From contig NZ_SGWX01000001.1 in NCBI RefSeq assembly GCF_004216535.1, positions 3,534,001 to 3,598,000 of the forward strand: DNA of 64,000 nucleotides, given 5' to 3'. Below, piece by piece: positions 12,375 through 19,427 of this stretch. Position numbers and translations under genes: made by a program. Positions within the stretch are counted from its first letter, which is position 1, and every line of letters begins with the position of its first letter. Source of the stretch: Xylanimonas ulmi (GTDB lineage: Bacteria; Actinomycetota; Actinomycetes; Actinomycetales; Cellulomonadaceae). Below the pieces are notes generated by a model. The model was not told the origin of the DNA and ran no database searches. It was given only the letters and a program-made list of their open reading frames with translations.

Positions 12375-12687
12375 GGGTGCGCGATGCGGCGGTGAGCGGC
12401 GCGGGCGCGGTGTGGGCTTGTTGAGCGGGATGCGTGGCGAGACGCACGACTGCGGCACCCGGGAGTCGTAGTCGACCGGGTGCCGCCATCGCCGGTGGGC
12501 ACGGGTAGCAGGCGCCTGCGTCCTGCTCCGTTACGGGACCTGGCCCGCCGGAGTGTCCTCGAAGGGGACTACCTTGGCGTGGGTTCCGTGCCCTGCCGAT
12601 GTGTTGCTGTCCCTCAATCAGACGCCCGTTCAGGCCTTTCCGCAAGGCGGGCTGTCGCGCCGTGATCGACCTCTCGCCCGGAGCACC
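12375..12687. other. 313-bp gap between convergent genes
   Basis: No convincing reading frame. It holds one 11-bp hairpin (12452-12486, listed separately) and a short stem at 12683-12697 that overlaps the stop of the HAD gene (GCACC/GGTGC). Otherwise nothing recognisable is seen. Confidence 0.6.
12452..12486. terminator. Hairpin between convergent genes
   Basis: An 11-bp perfect stem GCGGCACCCGG / CCGGGTGCCGC with a 13-nt loop. It lies 78 bp after the oxidoreductase gene and 200 bp from the convergent HAD gene. The position suggests a terminator; there is no T-run. Confidence 0.45.
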
Positions 12688-13464
12688 TCAGCGGTGCCTC
12701 AGCGCCCGCCAGACCAAGAACCCGACCGCCGCGGCGGTCAGCACGCCCAGCACCCCGAGCACCGGCGTCGGCGGACGCAGGTTGGCGCGCAACGCCACGG
12801 GACGGGAGAACGTGAGCGCGCCCCAGCCGCGCTCGGCCGCCAGGCGGCGCAGGCTGCGGTCGGGGTTGACGACGAACCCGTGCCCGACCGCCTCGAGCAT
12901 GGGCGCGTCGGTGACCGAGTCGGTGTACGCGTACGAGCGCGTCAGGTCGTAGTCGTGCTGGGCGGCCAACTCGCGGATCGCGATCGCCTTGTTCTCGCCG
13001 TACGCGTAGAACTCCATGTCGCCGGTGTACTTGCCGTCCTCGACGCGCATGCGGGTCGCGATGACGTGGTCGGCGCCGAGCACCGCGGCGATCGGCTCGA
13101 CCAACTCGGCGCCCGACGCCGAGACGATGACCACGTCGTGCCCCAACTCGTGGTGCTCGGCGATGAGGTCGACGGCCTCGGCGTAGACGTACGGGTCGAT
13201 GACGTCGTGCACGGTCTCCGCCACGATCTGGCGGACCTTGTCGACGTCCCACCCGGCCGCGAGCTCCGACAGGTGCTTGCGCATGCGCTCGGTCTGGTCG
13301 GCGTCAGCGCTGCCCACCACGAACAGGAAGTGGGCGTAGGCGGTGCGCAGCACGTCGACCCGCGTGACCAGTCCACCCTCGTAGAACGGGCGGGACAGGG
13401 CCGCCGACGCGCTCGTGGCGATGATCGTCTTGTCGAGGTCGAAGAATGCGGCGGCTCGGCTCAC
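12688..13464 (-). CDS. HAD-IB family hydrolase (SerB-like) with C-terminal membrane segment
   Basis: A 258-residue HAD-superfamily phosphatase. Motif I is FFDLDKTII near residue 8, motif II is VIVSASG, and motif III/IV is the region AYTDSVTDAPMLEAVGHGFVVNPD. The last 30 residues (LGVLGVLTAAAVGFLVWRALRHR) form a probable membrane anchor. The family is annotated as SerB-like but true substrates are unclear. An M. tuberculosis HAD gene lies in the same position beside the Ssd/CpaF locus. The GTG at 13464 gives the motif I aspartate at the expected distance; the frame remains open far upstream only as antisense shadow. Confidence 0.88.
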   Translation of the reverse strand: MSRAAAFFDLDKTIIATSASAALSRPFYEGGLVTRVDVLRTAYAHFLFVVGSADADQTERMRKHLSELAAGWDVDKVRQIVAETVHDVIDPYVYAEAVDLIAEHHELGHDVVIVSASGAELVEPIAAVLGADHVIATRMRVEDGKYTGDMEFYAYGENKAIAIRELAAQHDYDLTRSYAYTDSVTDAPMLEAVGHGFVVNPDRSLRRLAAERGWGALTFSRPVALRANLRPPTPVLGVLGVLTAAAVGFLVWRALRHR

Positions 13465-13776
13465 GAGGCCGAGCCTATCCGCGCGTCCCGCGCGACGCGG
13501 TAGGCCGAGTGGGTCGGGGTCGATCCCGTCCGGCCGGGGGTCCCCCACGTCGCGCGGTGCGCCATGGGGGCCGACCCCGGCGTGGGCCCCGCAGGGCCCG
13601 CCGCCCGGGCTTTTTGCGCAGGCCTCTGCACGGGCCTCTGCGCCAGGCCGCTGCGCTGGTCGTGGCGAGGTGGCGGGTGGCGCAGGCGCGACCCCCAGGC
13701 AGTCGCCGCCGGAGGTTGTGCACAGACCGTCCGCGACGCCGCCCGCCGACCCGGCCGCCGAGGTCAGGGTGAGCGC
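13465..13776. other. 312-bp divergent gap before the tad operon
   Basis: Very GC-rich DNA between the divergent HAD and Ssd/TadZ genes. It must hold promoters for both, but no clear -35/-10 pair stands out. Short G/C palindromes occur near 13585-13605. A stretch TTGTGCACAG near 13715 resembles a degenerate DnaA box, but it is single and not called. Confidence 0.5.
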
Positions 13777-14541
13777 ATGGGACAGGGAACCACGGCGCTG
13801 GTGGCGGTCGTCGGCGCGTGCGGAGGGGCAGGCGCCTCCAGCGTCGCCGCGGCGCTGGCACACGGGCTGCGGAGAGCGCGCGGGCGTGCGGTGCTCGTCG
13901 ACCTCGACGCGGGCGGGCACGGAGTCGAGGTGCTGTTGGGCGTCGAGGACGAGCCCGGCGCCCGCTGGCCTGAGCTCGCCGGCGCGCGCGGCGACGTCGA
14001 CGGCCGCGACCTGCTCGCCGCCCTGCCCCGCTGGGGCGCGGTTCCGGTGCTGTCCGCGAGCCGCCTGAGCCCCACCACGCCCGGCGACGACGTCGTGCTC
14101 GACGTGTGCTCGGCGCTCCTGCGCGCGGGCGAGGCCGTGGTCGCGGACCTGCCGCGGCCGGGCGCGTGGACTTCCGCCGCGCGGGCGCTGCTCGCGGACG
14201 CCGACGACGTGATCGTCGTGGCGCCGTCGACGCTGCCGGGGGCGGCGGGCGCCGTGGCCGTCTCGCGTGCGCTGGCCGGTCTGCCCACCGACGCAGGCAT
14301 GGGGCGCACACGCCTCGTGCTGCGGGGGCGGGCGCCCGGACGGGTCGACGCCGCAGACGTCGAGGCCGTGACCGGGCTCGACGTCCTCGCCCGGGTGGGT
14401 GAGGACCGGGCGCTCGCCGCGGCCGTCGAACGCGGGCAGGGGCCGCGCGTCGGACGCGGCACCCGGCTCGGCAGGCTCGGCGCCCAACTCGCCGACGCGC
14501 TGACGTCACCGGGCGCCGACGCGCAGAGGCGACGGCGGTGA
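13777..14541 (+). CDS. Ssd/TadZ (CpaE-like) ParA-family localisation ATPase
   Basis: A 254-residue MinD/ParA-type protein heading the Tad/Flp pilus cluster. The P-loop is deviant: VVGACGGAGASSVAAALAHGL (residues about 10-30), with S in place of the K-T of the usual GKGGxGKT. It is followed by AVLVDLDAGGHGVEVLLG. TadZ/CpaE proteins place the secretion machine at the pole, and the mycobacterial homologue at this position is called Ssd (septum-site determining). The ATG at 13777 follows an AGGTCAGGGTGAGCGC stretch. Its stop overlaps the CpaF-like start by 4 bp. Confidence 0.85.
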   Translation: MGQGTTALVAVVGACGGAGASSVAAALAHGLRRARGRAVLVDLDAGGHGVEVLLGVEDEPGARWPELAGARGDVDGRDLLAALPRWGAVPVLSASRLSPTTPGDDVVLDVCSALLRAGEAVVADLPRPGAWTSAARALLADADDVIVVAPSTLPGAAGAVAVSRALAGLPTDAGMGRTRLVLRGRAPGRVDAADVEAVTGLDVLARVGEDRALAAAVERGQGPRVGRGTRLGRLGAQLADALTSPGADAQRRRR

Positions 14542-15728
14542 GCGGGCCGCTCCGGCCGGAACGGGGCCCCAGCGACGTCGCCGCCTTGGACCCGAGCCTG
14601 CTCGACGATGTGCGCGGACGGATCGGCTCGCGCGATGTGGACGACGCCGCGCTGGGCGCCGCGCTCACCGCGAGCGGACGGGTGCTCGGGTCGGACGCGC
14701 TGCGCGACCTGACCCGCGCGGCGCGCGCCGAGCTCACGGGGGCCGGCCCGCTCCAGCCGCTGCTGGAGCTGCCCGAGGTCACCGACGTGCTCGTCAACGG
14801 CCCACGCGACGTGTGGGTCGACCGCGGGCACGGCGTCGAGCGCGTCGACGTCGACCTCGGCACACCAGGCGCCGTGCGGGCGCTGGCGGTGCGGCTCGCC
14901 GCGCTCGCCGGGCAGCGGCTCGACGACGCGGCGCCCGTGTGCGACGGACGGCTTCCGGACGGCACTCGGCTGCACGCCGTCGTCGAGCCCATCGTGCCCA
15001 GCGGGGCGGCGGTCTCACTGCGCGTGCTGCGCCAGTCGACGCTCACCCTCGATGCGCTCGTGGCGCTGCGCGCGGTCCCCGCGGGCTGGGAGACGCTGCT
15101 GCACGGGCTCATCGCGCGGCGCGCCAACGTGCTGGTCTCGGGCGGGACGGGGACGGGCAAGACGACCCTGCTGGCCGCGCTGCTGGGACTGGCGCTGCAC
15201 GACGAACGGCTCGTGGTCGTCGAGGAGGCGCGCGAGCTCGCTCCCGCGCACCCGCACGTCGTGGCGCTCGTGACGCGCCGGGCGAACGTCGAGGGCGCCG
15301 GAGCCGTGGGCCTGACCGAGTTGGTGCGCGCCGCACTGCGCATGCGGCCCGACCGGATCGTCGTAGGCGAATGCCGCGGCGCCGAGGTGCGTGAGGTGCT
15401 GCTCGCCATGAACACCGGGCACGACGGCGGCCTGGCCACCTTGCACGCCAACGCCGTCGAGCACGTGCCCGCGCGCCTGGAGGCGCTCGCGGCGCTCGCG
15501 GGCATGCCCCGCGATGCGGTCGCCGCGCAGGCGGTCGCGGCCGTCGACGTCGTGCTGCATGTGCGGCGCGAGCGCGGCAGACGGTTCGTGGCGGCGCTCG
15601 GGGTCGTCGACCGCGCCGACGACGGCTTCCGTGTGCGGGCGGCGGCGCGCTGGGACGGGCAGGCCGCGCAGGCGTGCGTGGCCGACGCGACGGCCTGGGA
15701 GCAGGTCCTGGCGAGGTGGGGATCGTGA
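14538..15728 (+). CDS. tadA: CpaF/TadA pilus-assembly ATPase
   Basis: A 396-residue type II/IV secretion ATPase that would power Flp pilus assembly. The Walker A is SGGTGTGKTTLLAALLG (residues about 203-219). An Asp/Glu-rich Walker B region reads RLVVVEEARELAP, and the secretion-ATPase box is RMRPDRIVVGECRGAEVREVLLAMNTGHDGGLATLHAN. The N-terminal ITDVLVNGP-like segment (VTDVLVNGPRDVWVDR) is typical. Its GTG overlaps the preceding TGA. Its own stop lies inside the first copy of a 20-bp tandem duplication that precedes tadB. Confidence 0.94.
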   Translation: MSGPLRPERGPSDVAALDPSLLDDVRGRIGSRDVDDAALGAALTASGRVLGSDALRDLTRAARAELTGAGPLQPLLELPEVTDVLVNGPRDVWVDRGHGVERVDVDLGTPGAVRALAVRLAALAGQRLDDAAPVCDGRLPDGTRLHAVVEPIVPSGAAVSLRVLRQSTLTLDALVALRAVPAGWETLLHGLIARRANVLVSGGTGTGKTTLLAALLGLALHDERLVVVEEARELAPAHPHVVALVTRRANVEGAGAVGLTELVRAALRMRPDRIVVGECRGAEVREVLLAMNTGHDGGLATLHANAVEHVPARLEALAALAGMPRDAVAAQAVAAVDVVLHVRRERGRRFVAALGVVDRADDGFRVRAAARWDGQAAQACVADATAWEQVLARWGS

Positions 15729-15750
15729 CCGCGAGGTGGGGATCGTGACT
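15711..15750 (+). repeat. 20-bp tandem duplication at the tadA/tadB junction
   Basis: GCGAGGTGGGGATCGTGACC at 15711-15730 is repeated at 15731-15750 with one change (final C to T). Each copy contains GTGA. In the first copy GTGA carries the tadA stop; in the second it provides the tadB start. Collapsing one copy would restore a 4-bp GTGA overlap like those at neighbouring junctions. Confidence 0.9.
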
Positions 15751-16512
15751 GCGGCGGGTGGCGGCGCCCAGGCGGTCGTGCTCGGTGTCGCGGTCACCTT
15801 CGCGGTGTGGGTGGGCCTTGACGGCGGGGGACGGCGTGCGTGCGACGTGCTCGGGCGCGCGCCGGGTGGGCGCGGGCGACCCGACGGGCCCCGCGGTGCG
15901 GCCCGGGAGCCAGCGACGCCGCTGCGGACCGGGGACGCCAGCGGCCCGCAGGCGTGGCGGGCGACCGCGCTGCGCGTGGTCTCGGCGCGCCGAGGCGGCG
16001 CCAGCCGCGACGAGGGAGCGCGCGTACGCGTCGTCGTCGCGCAGGTCGTGGCGCTGCTGCGAGCCGGGGCGCCGCCCGGCGCCGCGTGGACGCGCGCCGC
16101 GGGCGTGCCGGTCGACGGCCTGGGCGTGCCCGAGGCCGCGGCGCTCGCGACCGTGGTCGGCGACGCGCCAGCCCGGGCCGTCGCGGCGGCGACGCGGCTG
16201 GCGCTGACCGTGGGGGCGCCGCTCGGGCGGGTGCTTGAGGCCGTCTCGGACACGCTTGCGGCACAGGCCGAGTCCGACGCCGAACGCGAGGCCGCGCTTG
16301 CCGGTCCGCGCGCGACGGCACGGGTGCTTCTGTGGCTCCCGGCCGTGGGCGCGCTGCTCGGCTGGGCTCTGGGAGCAGACCCGTGGGCCGCCGCCACCGA
16401 TGGGGGGCCAGGCACGGCCGCGGTGGCGGGTGGGCTCGTGCTGCTCGCCGTCGGGCACTGGTGGACCGGGCGCCTGGTCGAGACGGCGCGGCGCGTCGAG
16501 GAGGCGACGTGA
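15745..16512 (+). CDS. tadB: TadB-like type II secretion system F domain protein
   Basis: A 255-residue predicted inner-membrane platform protein. It has an N-terminal hydrophobic segment (AVVLGVAVTFAVWVGL), a basic and polar loop, a T2SSF-like helical region (VVVAQVVALLRAGAPPGAAW to DTLAAQAESDAEREAAL) and two C-terminal membrane helices. It would partner TadC in the pilus platform. The GTG at 15745 lies in the second copy of the duplicated 20-mer; the GTG at 15725 is out of frame for this protein. Its stop overlaps tadC by 4 bp. Confidence 0.82.
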   Translation: MTAAGGGAQAVVLGVAVTFAVWVGLDGGGRRACDVLGRAPGGRGRPDGPRGAAREPATPLRTGDASGPQAWRATALRVVSARRGGASRDEGARVRVVVAQVVALLRAGAPPGAAWTRAAGVPVDGLGVPEAAALATVVGDAPARAVAAATRLALTVGAPLGRVLEAVSDTLAAQAESDAEREAALAGPRATARVLLWLPAVGALLGWALGADPWAAATDGGPGTAAVAGGLVLLAVGHWWTGRLVETARRVEEAT

Positions 16513-17081
16513 CCGGCGCGGTCGCGGTCCTGGCGGGCGCGCTGGGTGGTCTGCTCGCCGCCTCGCCGTGGCTGCTCACGACCGCGGGAGTCCGGCGGCG
16601 GTGTGGCCTGCTCACCGTCGCGCCACCAGCCCGGCGCGACGACGACGTCGTCCCTGCCGACGTGCCGGTGACGCTGGAGTTGCTCGGCGCCGCGCTGCGC
16701 GCGGGGGCCGGAGTGCCGCGCGCCCTGGAGGCGGTGGGGGACGCCGTCGGCGGCGGTGACGGCGCCGCGCTGGGCGCCACGGGGGCGGCGCTGCGGCTGG
16801 GCGCGTCCTGGTCGCAGGCATGGGGCGCGGCGCCCGGCCGGCTCGACGTCGTCGCGCGGGCGCTGCGCCCGGCGTGGGAGGAGGGGGCCGCGCCAGCCGC
16901 GGCGTTGCGCGCGGCGGGCGAGGAGGTGCGGCGCTCACGTAGGGACGCGGCGCGGCAGGCCGCGGGCCGCCTCGCCGTGCGGCTCGTGCTGCCGCTCGGC
17001 GCGTGTTTCCTGCCCGCGTTCGTGCTGGTGGGGCTTGTGCCGGTGCTGCTGGCGTGGGGATCGGGGCTGGCGTCGGGATGA
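16509..17081 (+). CDS. tadC: TadC-like type II secretion system F domain protein
   Basis: A 190-residue membrane protein with an N-terminal helix (VAVLAGALGGLLAASPWLL), the T2SSF motif region (VTLELLGAALRAGAGVPRALEAVGDAV to EEVRRSRRDAARQAAGRL) and a C-terminal helix (LVLPLGACFLPAFVLVGLVPVLLAW). It pairs with TadB as the pilus-assembly platform. The GTG at 16509 overlaps the preceding stop as GTGA. Confidence 0.83.
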   Translation: MTGAVAVLAGALGGLLAASPWLLTTAGVRRRCGLLTVAPPARRDDDVVPADVPVTLELLGAALRAGAGVPRALEAVGDAVGGGDGAALGATGAALRLGASWSQAWGAAPGRLDVVARALRPAWEEGAAPAAALRAAGEEVRRSRRDAARQAAGRLAVRLVLPLGACFLPAFVLVGLVPVLLAWGSGLASG

Positions 17082-17167
17082 CGGCCGGCGCCCACGGGCG
17101 TCCCGGCGGCCGCCGGGACGAGGCAAGCGCGGAGGCGAGGGCCGCCGCGCGGACGAGAGGGGATGTC

Positions 17168-17413
17168 ATGGAGAGGGACACGATGGTCAGGACGAACGGG
17201 ATGAGCCGAATGAATAGGGCGAGCGGGACGGGCGGCACGGGCGGTGCCGACAGGGCCGTCGACGGGCCGGAGGCGGGTATGGCGACCGCGGAGTACGCCG
17301 TCGCGACGATCGGAGCCGTCGGGTTGGCGGGGCTGCTCATCGCGATCCTCAAGAGCGACATGGTGCGTGGCCTGCTGGAGGGCATCATCACGTCGGCGCT
17401 CTCGGTGGTGTGA
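17168..17413 (+). CDS. DUF4244 family Flp-type pilin
   Basis: An 81-residue protein whose C-terminal half, GMATAEYAVATIGAVGLAGL and on to SALSVV, is the DUF4244 signature found in actinobacterial Tad loci. The cleavage-type G-M-A-T-A-E motif with Glu at +5 is followed by a hydrophobic helix, as in type IVb pilins, so it is probably the major pilin. A long Gly/Thr/Asn-rich leader (residues 1-37) precedes it. The ATG at 17168 follows GAGAGGGGATGTC; other in-frame ATG codons lie downstream. Confidence 0.82.
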   Translation: MERDTMVRTNGMSRMNRASGTGGTGGADRAVDGPEAGMATAEYAVATIGAVGLAGLLIAILKSDMVRGLLEGIITSALSVV

Positions 17414-17420
17414 GGCCGAC

Positions 17421-17864
17421 GTGACGAGAGTGCGGGCTTGCGCGGCGTCGGCAGGATCGCCCGTGGGGGTGGGGCGGGTCTCACGGACGGCCGAGCGCGG
17501 CGCCGTGACGGACGCGCGCGGCGCCGTGACCGCTGAGCGCGGCGCCGTGACCGCCGAGCTCGCCGTCGGACTGCCCGTCGTCGCGCTGCTGCTCGTCGCG
17601 GTGCTGACCCTCGCGGCCGCGTCCGGCGCGCAGCTTCGCGCGACGGACGCGGCCCGCGCGGGGGCGCGGGCCGTCGCCATCGGGCAGGACGACACGCAGG
17701 TGCGCGAGGTGGTCGCCCGGGTCGGCGGCGCCGGGGCGACAGCGCAGTTGCAGCGCGACGGGCCGTGGGTCGTCGTCGAGGTGTCACGGCCTGTCGGCGA
17801 TGGATGGTTCGCCCACATGCCGCTGCGCGCGCGGGCGCAGGCGACGGCGTGGACCGAGCCGTGA
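17421..17864 (+). CDS. TadE-like minor pilin with triplicated leader motif
   Basis: A 147-residue TadE-family pseudopilin. The processing motif RGAVTAE and hydrophobic stretch ELAVGLPVVALLLVAVLTLAAA begin near residue 43. The seven-residue unit (E/A)RGAVT(D/A) occurs three times in a row just before the helix, encoded by three 21-bp tandem repeats at 17493-17555. Only the copy next to the hydrophobic helix should be a functional processing site. The GTG at 17421 is 7 bp after the pilin stop. Its stop overlaps the next gene as GTGA. Confidence 0.8.
   Translation: MTRVRACAASAGSPVGVGRVSRTAERGAVTDARGAVTAERGAVTAELAVGLPVVALLLVAVLTLAAASGAQLRATDAARAGARAVAIGQDDTQVREVVARVGGAGATAQLQRDGPWVVVEVSRPVGDGWFAHMPLRARAQATAWTEP
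17493..17555 (+). repeat. Three 21-bp in-frame tandem repeats in tadE-like gene
   Basis: Units at 17493-17513, 17514-17534 and 17535-17555 share the core CGCGGCGCCGTGAC and encode ERGAVTD, ARGAVTA and ERGAVTA. The phase matches the reading frame exactly. Confidence 0.9.
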
Positions 17865-17937
17865 CAGGGCGCGTGGACCGAGCGGTGACAGGGCGCGTGG
17901 ACGGAGCCGTGACAGGGCGCGTGGACCGAGCCGTGAC
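17847..17937 (+). repeat. 24-bp minisatellite at the start of the TadG-like gene
   Basis: Three full 24-bp units start at 17861, 17885 and 17909. Each begins GTGACAGGGCGCGTGGAC. A partial unit (17847-17860) lies in the preceding gene and a truncated one starts at 17933. The first GTGA is the overlap with the tadE-like stop. All copies keep GTG in the same frame, offering several alternative starts. Confidence 0.92.
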
Positions 17938-18745
17938 CGTACGCAGGGGCCGAGCCGCGCACGGCGCCGGGCGCGGCCCGGCGCCGTGGTCGGGGACGGT
18001 GGTCGTGCGCCGCCGCGAGTCGGGCTCCGAAGGCGGCGACACGGGCGCGGAGCGGGGCGCCGGGACGGTGCTCGTGCTCGGGTTGGCCGCTGTCGTGCTG
18101 ACGCTCGGTCTGGCGTTGGGCGCCCTCGGAGCGGCGCAGCGGGCGCGCAGCGCCGCACAGGCGGCCGCCGACCTGGGCGCGCTCGCCGCCGCGAGCGCCC
18201 TGCGTGCCGGGCTCGACCCGTGCGCCACCGCCCGGGACGCCGTCGAGCGCAACCACGGCCACCTCGAGTCATGCGAGCCCGAGCGCGGCGGCGTCGTCGG
18301 GATCACCGTCGGGCGGCAGGTCCCCGCGCTGCCGACCTGGGCGGGAGGCGTCGCCCGGGCGGAGGCCCGCGCCGGACCCCGCTCCGCGCCGGACCCCGCC
18401 TCGGACGCCGCGCGGTGGCGCGGGGTGGGGCAATCAGCTCGGGTTGACTCCGAACATCGCCGCGCGCTCGTGGATCAGGCGAGCCCGGCCCAGACGCGGC
18501 TTGTCGGAACCGTCGCGGATCACGCCGCCGGCGGCCTCGAACTCGGCGAGGAAGTCGACCGCCCACGCGACGTCCGCCGGGGACGGGCTGAAGCACTCGT
18601 TGACCACCGCGGGTTGATCGAGGTCGAGGCAGATCTTCCCCGTCATGCCGAGCGCGACGGCGTCGCCCGACTGCTCGCGGACCAGCGGGTGGCTCACGCC
18701 GACCGTCGGGCCGTCGATCGGGCCGGTGAGCCCGCCGATACGTGA
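17861..18745 (+). CDS. TadE/TadG-like secreted protein; frame runs on into the convergent gene
   Basis: From the GTG at 17861 the protein begins with three VTGRVD(R/G)A repeats from the minisatellite. An Arg-rich stretch and the segment RGAGTVLVLGLAAVVLTLGL follow, with an Ala-rich helix (AAQRARSAAQAAADLGALAAAS) and a Cys pair (LDPCATARDAV, LESCEPERGG), as in Rv3654c-type TadE-like proteins. Family members end soon after the equivalent of WAGGVARAEARAGP (about 18390). Here no in-frame stop occurs until 18745, so the last 100 codons are antisense to the CitE-like gene. Either the native stop is lost or there is a frameshift; another frame stops at 18447. The true 3' end is uncertain. Confidence 0.6.
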   Translation: MTGRVDRAVTGRVDGAVTGRVDRAVTVRRGRAAHGAGRGPAPWSGTVVVRRRESGSEGGDTGAERGAGTVLVLGLAAVVLTLGLALGALGAAQRARSAAQAAADLGALAAASALRAGLDPCATARDAVERNHGHLESCEPERGGVVGITVGRQVPALPTWAGGVARAEARAGPRSAPDPASDAARWRGVGQSARVDSEHRRALVDQASPAQTRLVGTVADHAAGGLELGEEVDRPRDVRRGRAEALVDHRGLIEVEADLPRHAERDGVARLLADQRVAHADRRAVDRAGEPADT

Positions 18746-19303
18746 CGCCGTCACGAGCCGCGAGCGGGGATAGGCCATCGCGAGCGGCTCGTTCGCGGCG
18801 CCCGTGTCGCGGCGGTAGTCGCCCGAGCCGAACGCGAGGCGGAACACCCCGGGAGCGCGGGCGATGGACACGGCCTCCTCGATCCCGAGGGCCGACTCGA
18901 CCAGCGCGATCACAGGCACCGTGCCGCCCAGGCGCTGCACCGTGTCGACCACCTGGTCGGCGCTCTCGGTCTTGGCGAGCATGACACCGCGCAGGCCGAC
19001 CGCGTCTCGCAGGGCGCGGACGTCGTCGGCCCAGGCGTCGCAGGCGCGCTCGTTGATGCGCACCCACGCGCGGCCACCACGGCCGAACCAGTCGAGCGCT
19101 TTGGCGCGGGCCACGTCCTTGAGCGAGACGTCTACGGCGTCCTCGCAGTCGAGCACCACCTGGTCGGCGCGAGAGAGCTGTGCCGCGTCGAACACGTCGT
19201 CGCGCAGGGCCGACAGCAGCAGCCAGGAGCGGGCGTGGGTGGGGCAGACGCGCGCGTCCTCGCGGGAACGGCGCCGTTCGTCGAGTGGGATGTCCACGGT
19301 CAC
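18434..19303 (-). CDS. CitE-like HpcH/HpaI aldolase/citrate lyase family protein
   Basis: A 289-residue TIM-barrel lyase of the CitE/HpcH family. Signature pieces are ADQVVLDCEDAVDVSLKDVAR, GGRAWVRINE (Arg for CoA/carboxylate), GVMLAKTESADQV, VIALVESALGIEEA and FGSGDYRRDTG. Stand-alone CitE-like proteins in actinobacteria act on malyl- or citramalyl-CoA-type substrates; the substrate here is unknown. Two in-frame GTG starts exist (19303, 19297). The gene converges on the tad operon, and its 3' 312 bp are antisense to the run-on TadG-like frame. Confidence 0.85.
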   Translation of the reverse strand: MTVDIPLDERRRSREDARVCPTHARSWLLLSALRDDVFDAAQLSRADQVVLDCEDAVDVSLKDVARAKALDWFGRGGRAWVRINERACDAWADDVRALRDAVGLRGVMLAKTESADQVVDTVQRLGGTVPVIALVESALGIEEAVSIARAPGVFRLAFGSGDYRRDTGAANEPLAMAYPRSRLVTASRIGGLTGPIDGPTVGVSHPLVREQSGDAVALGMTGKICLDLDQPAVVNECFSPSPADVAWAVDFLAEFEAAGGVIRDGSDKPRLGRARLIHERAAMFGVNPS

Positions 19304-19427
19304 GGACGGACAGTACGCCTCGGGCCGGTCGCCGGGCGGCAAGACCCGAGATGGGGGGCGAGGGGTCGATCCCACGTCCGCGGTTCTGGTCGGGGTCGGC
19401 TTCGGTCTGCCCTCGGTCTGCCCTCGG

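Noticed and set aside
12421-12680. Small gene in the gap after the old-yellow-enzyme gene
   Set aside because: Short frames lack ribosome sites and have composition like the antisense strand.
13715-13724. DnaA box / replication origin
   Set aside because: Only one degenerate match and no dnaA, dnaN or AT-rich unwinding region.
15711-15750. Possible attachment site from the 20-bp direct repeat
   Set aside because: The copies are adjacent with nothing between them and there is no integrase nearby, so a simple tandem duplication fits better.
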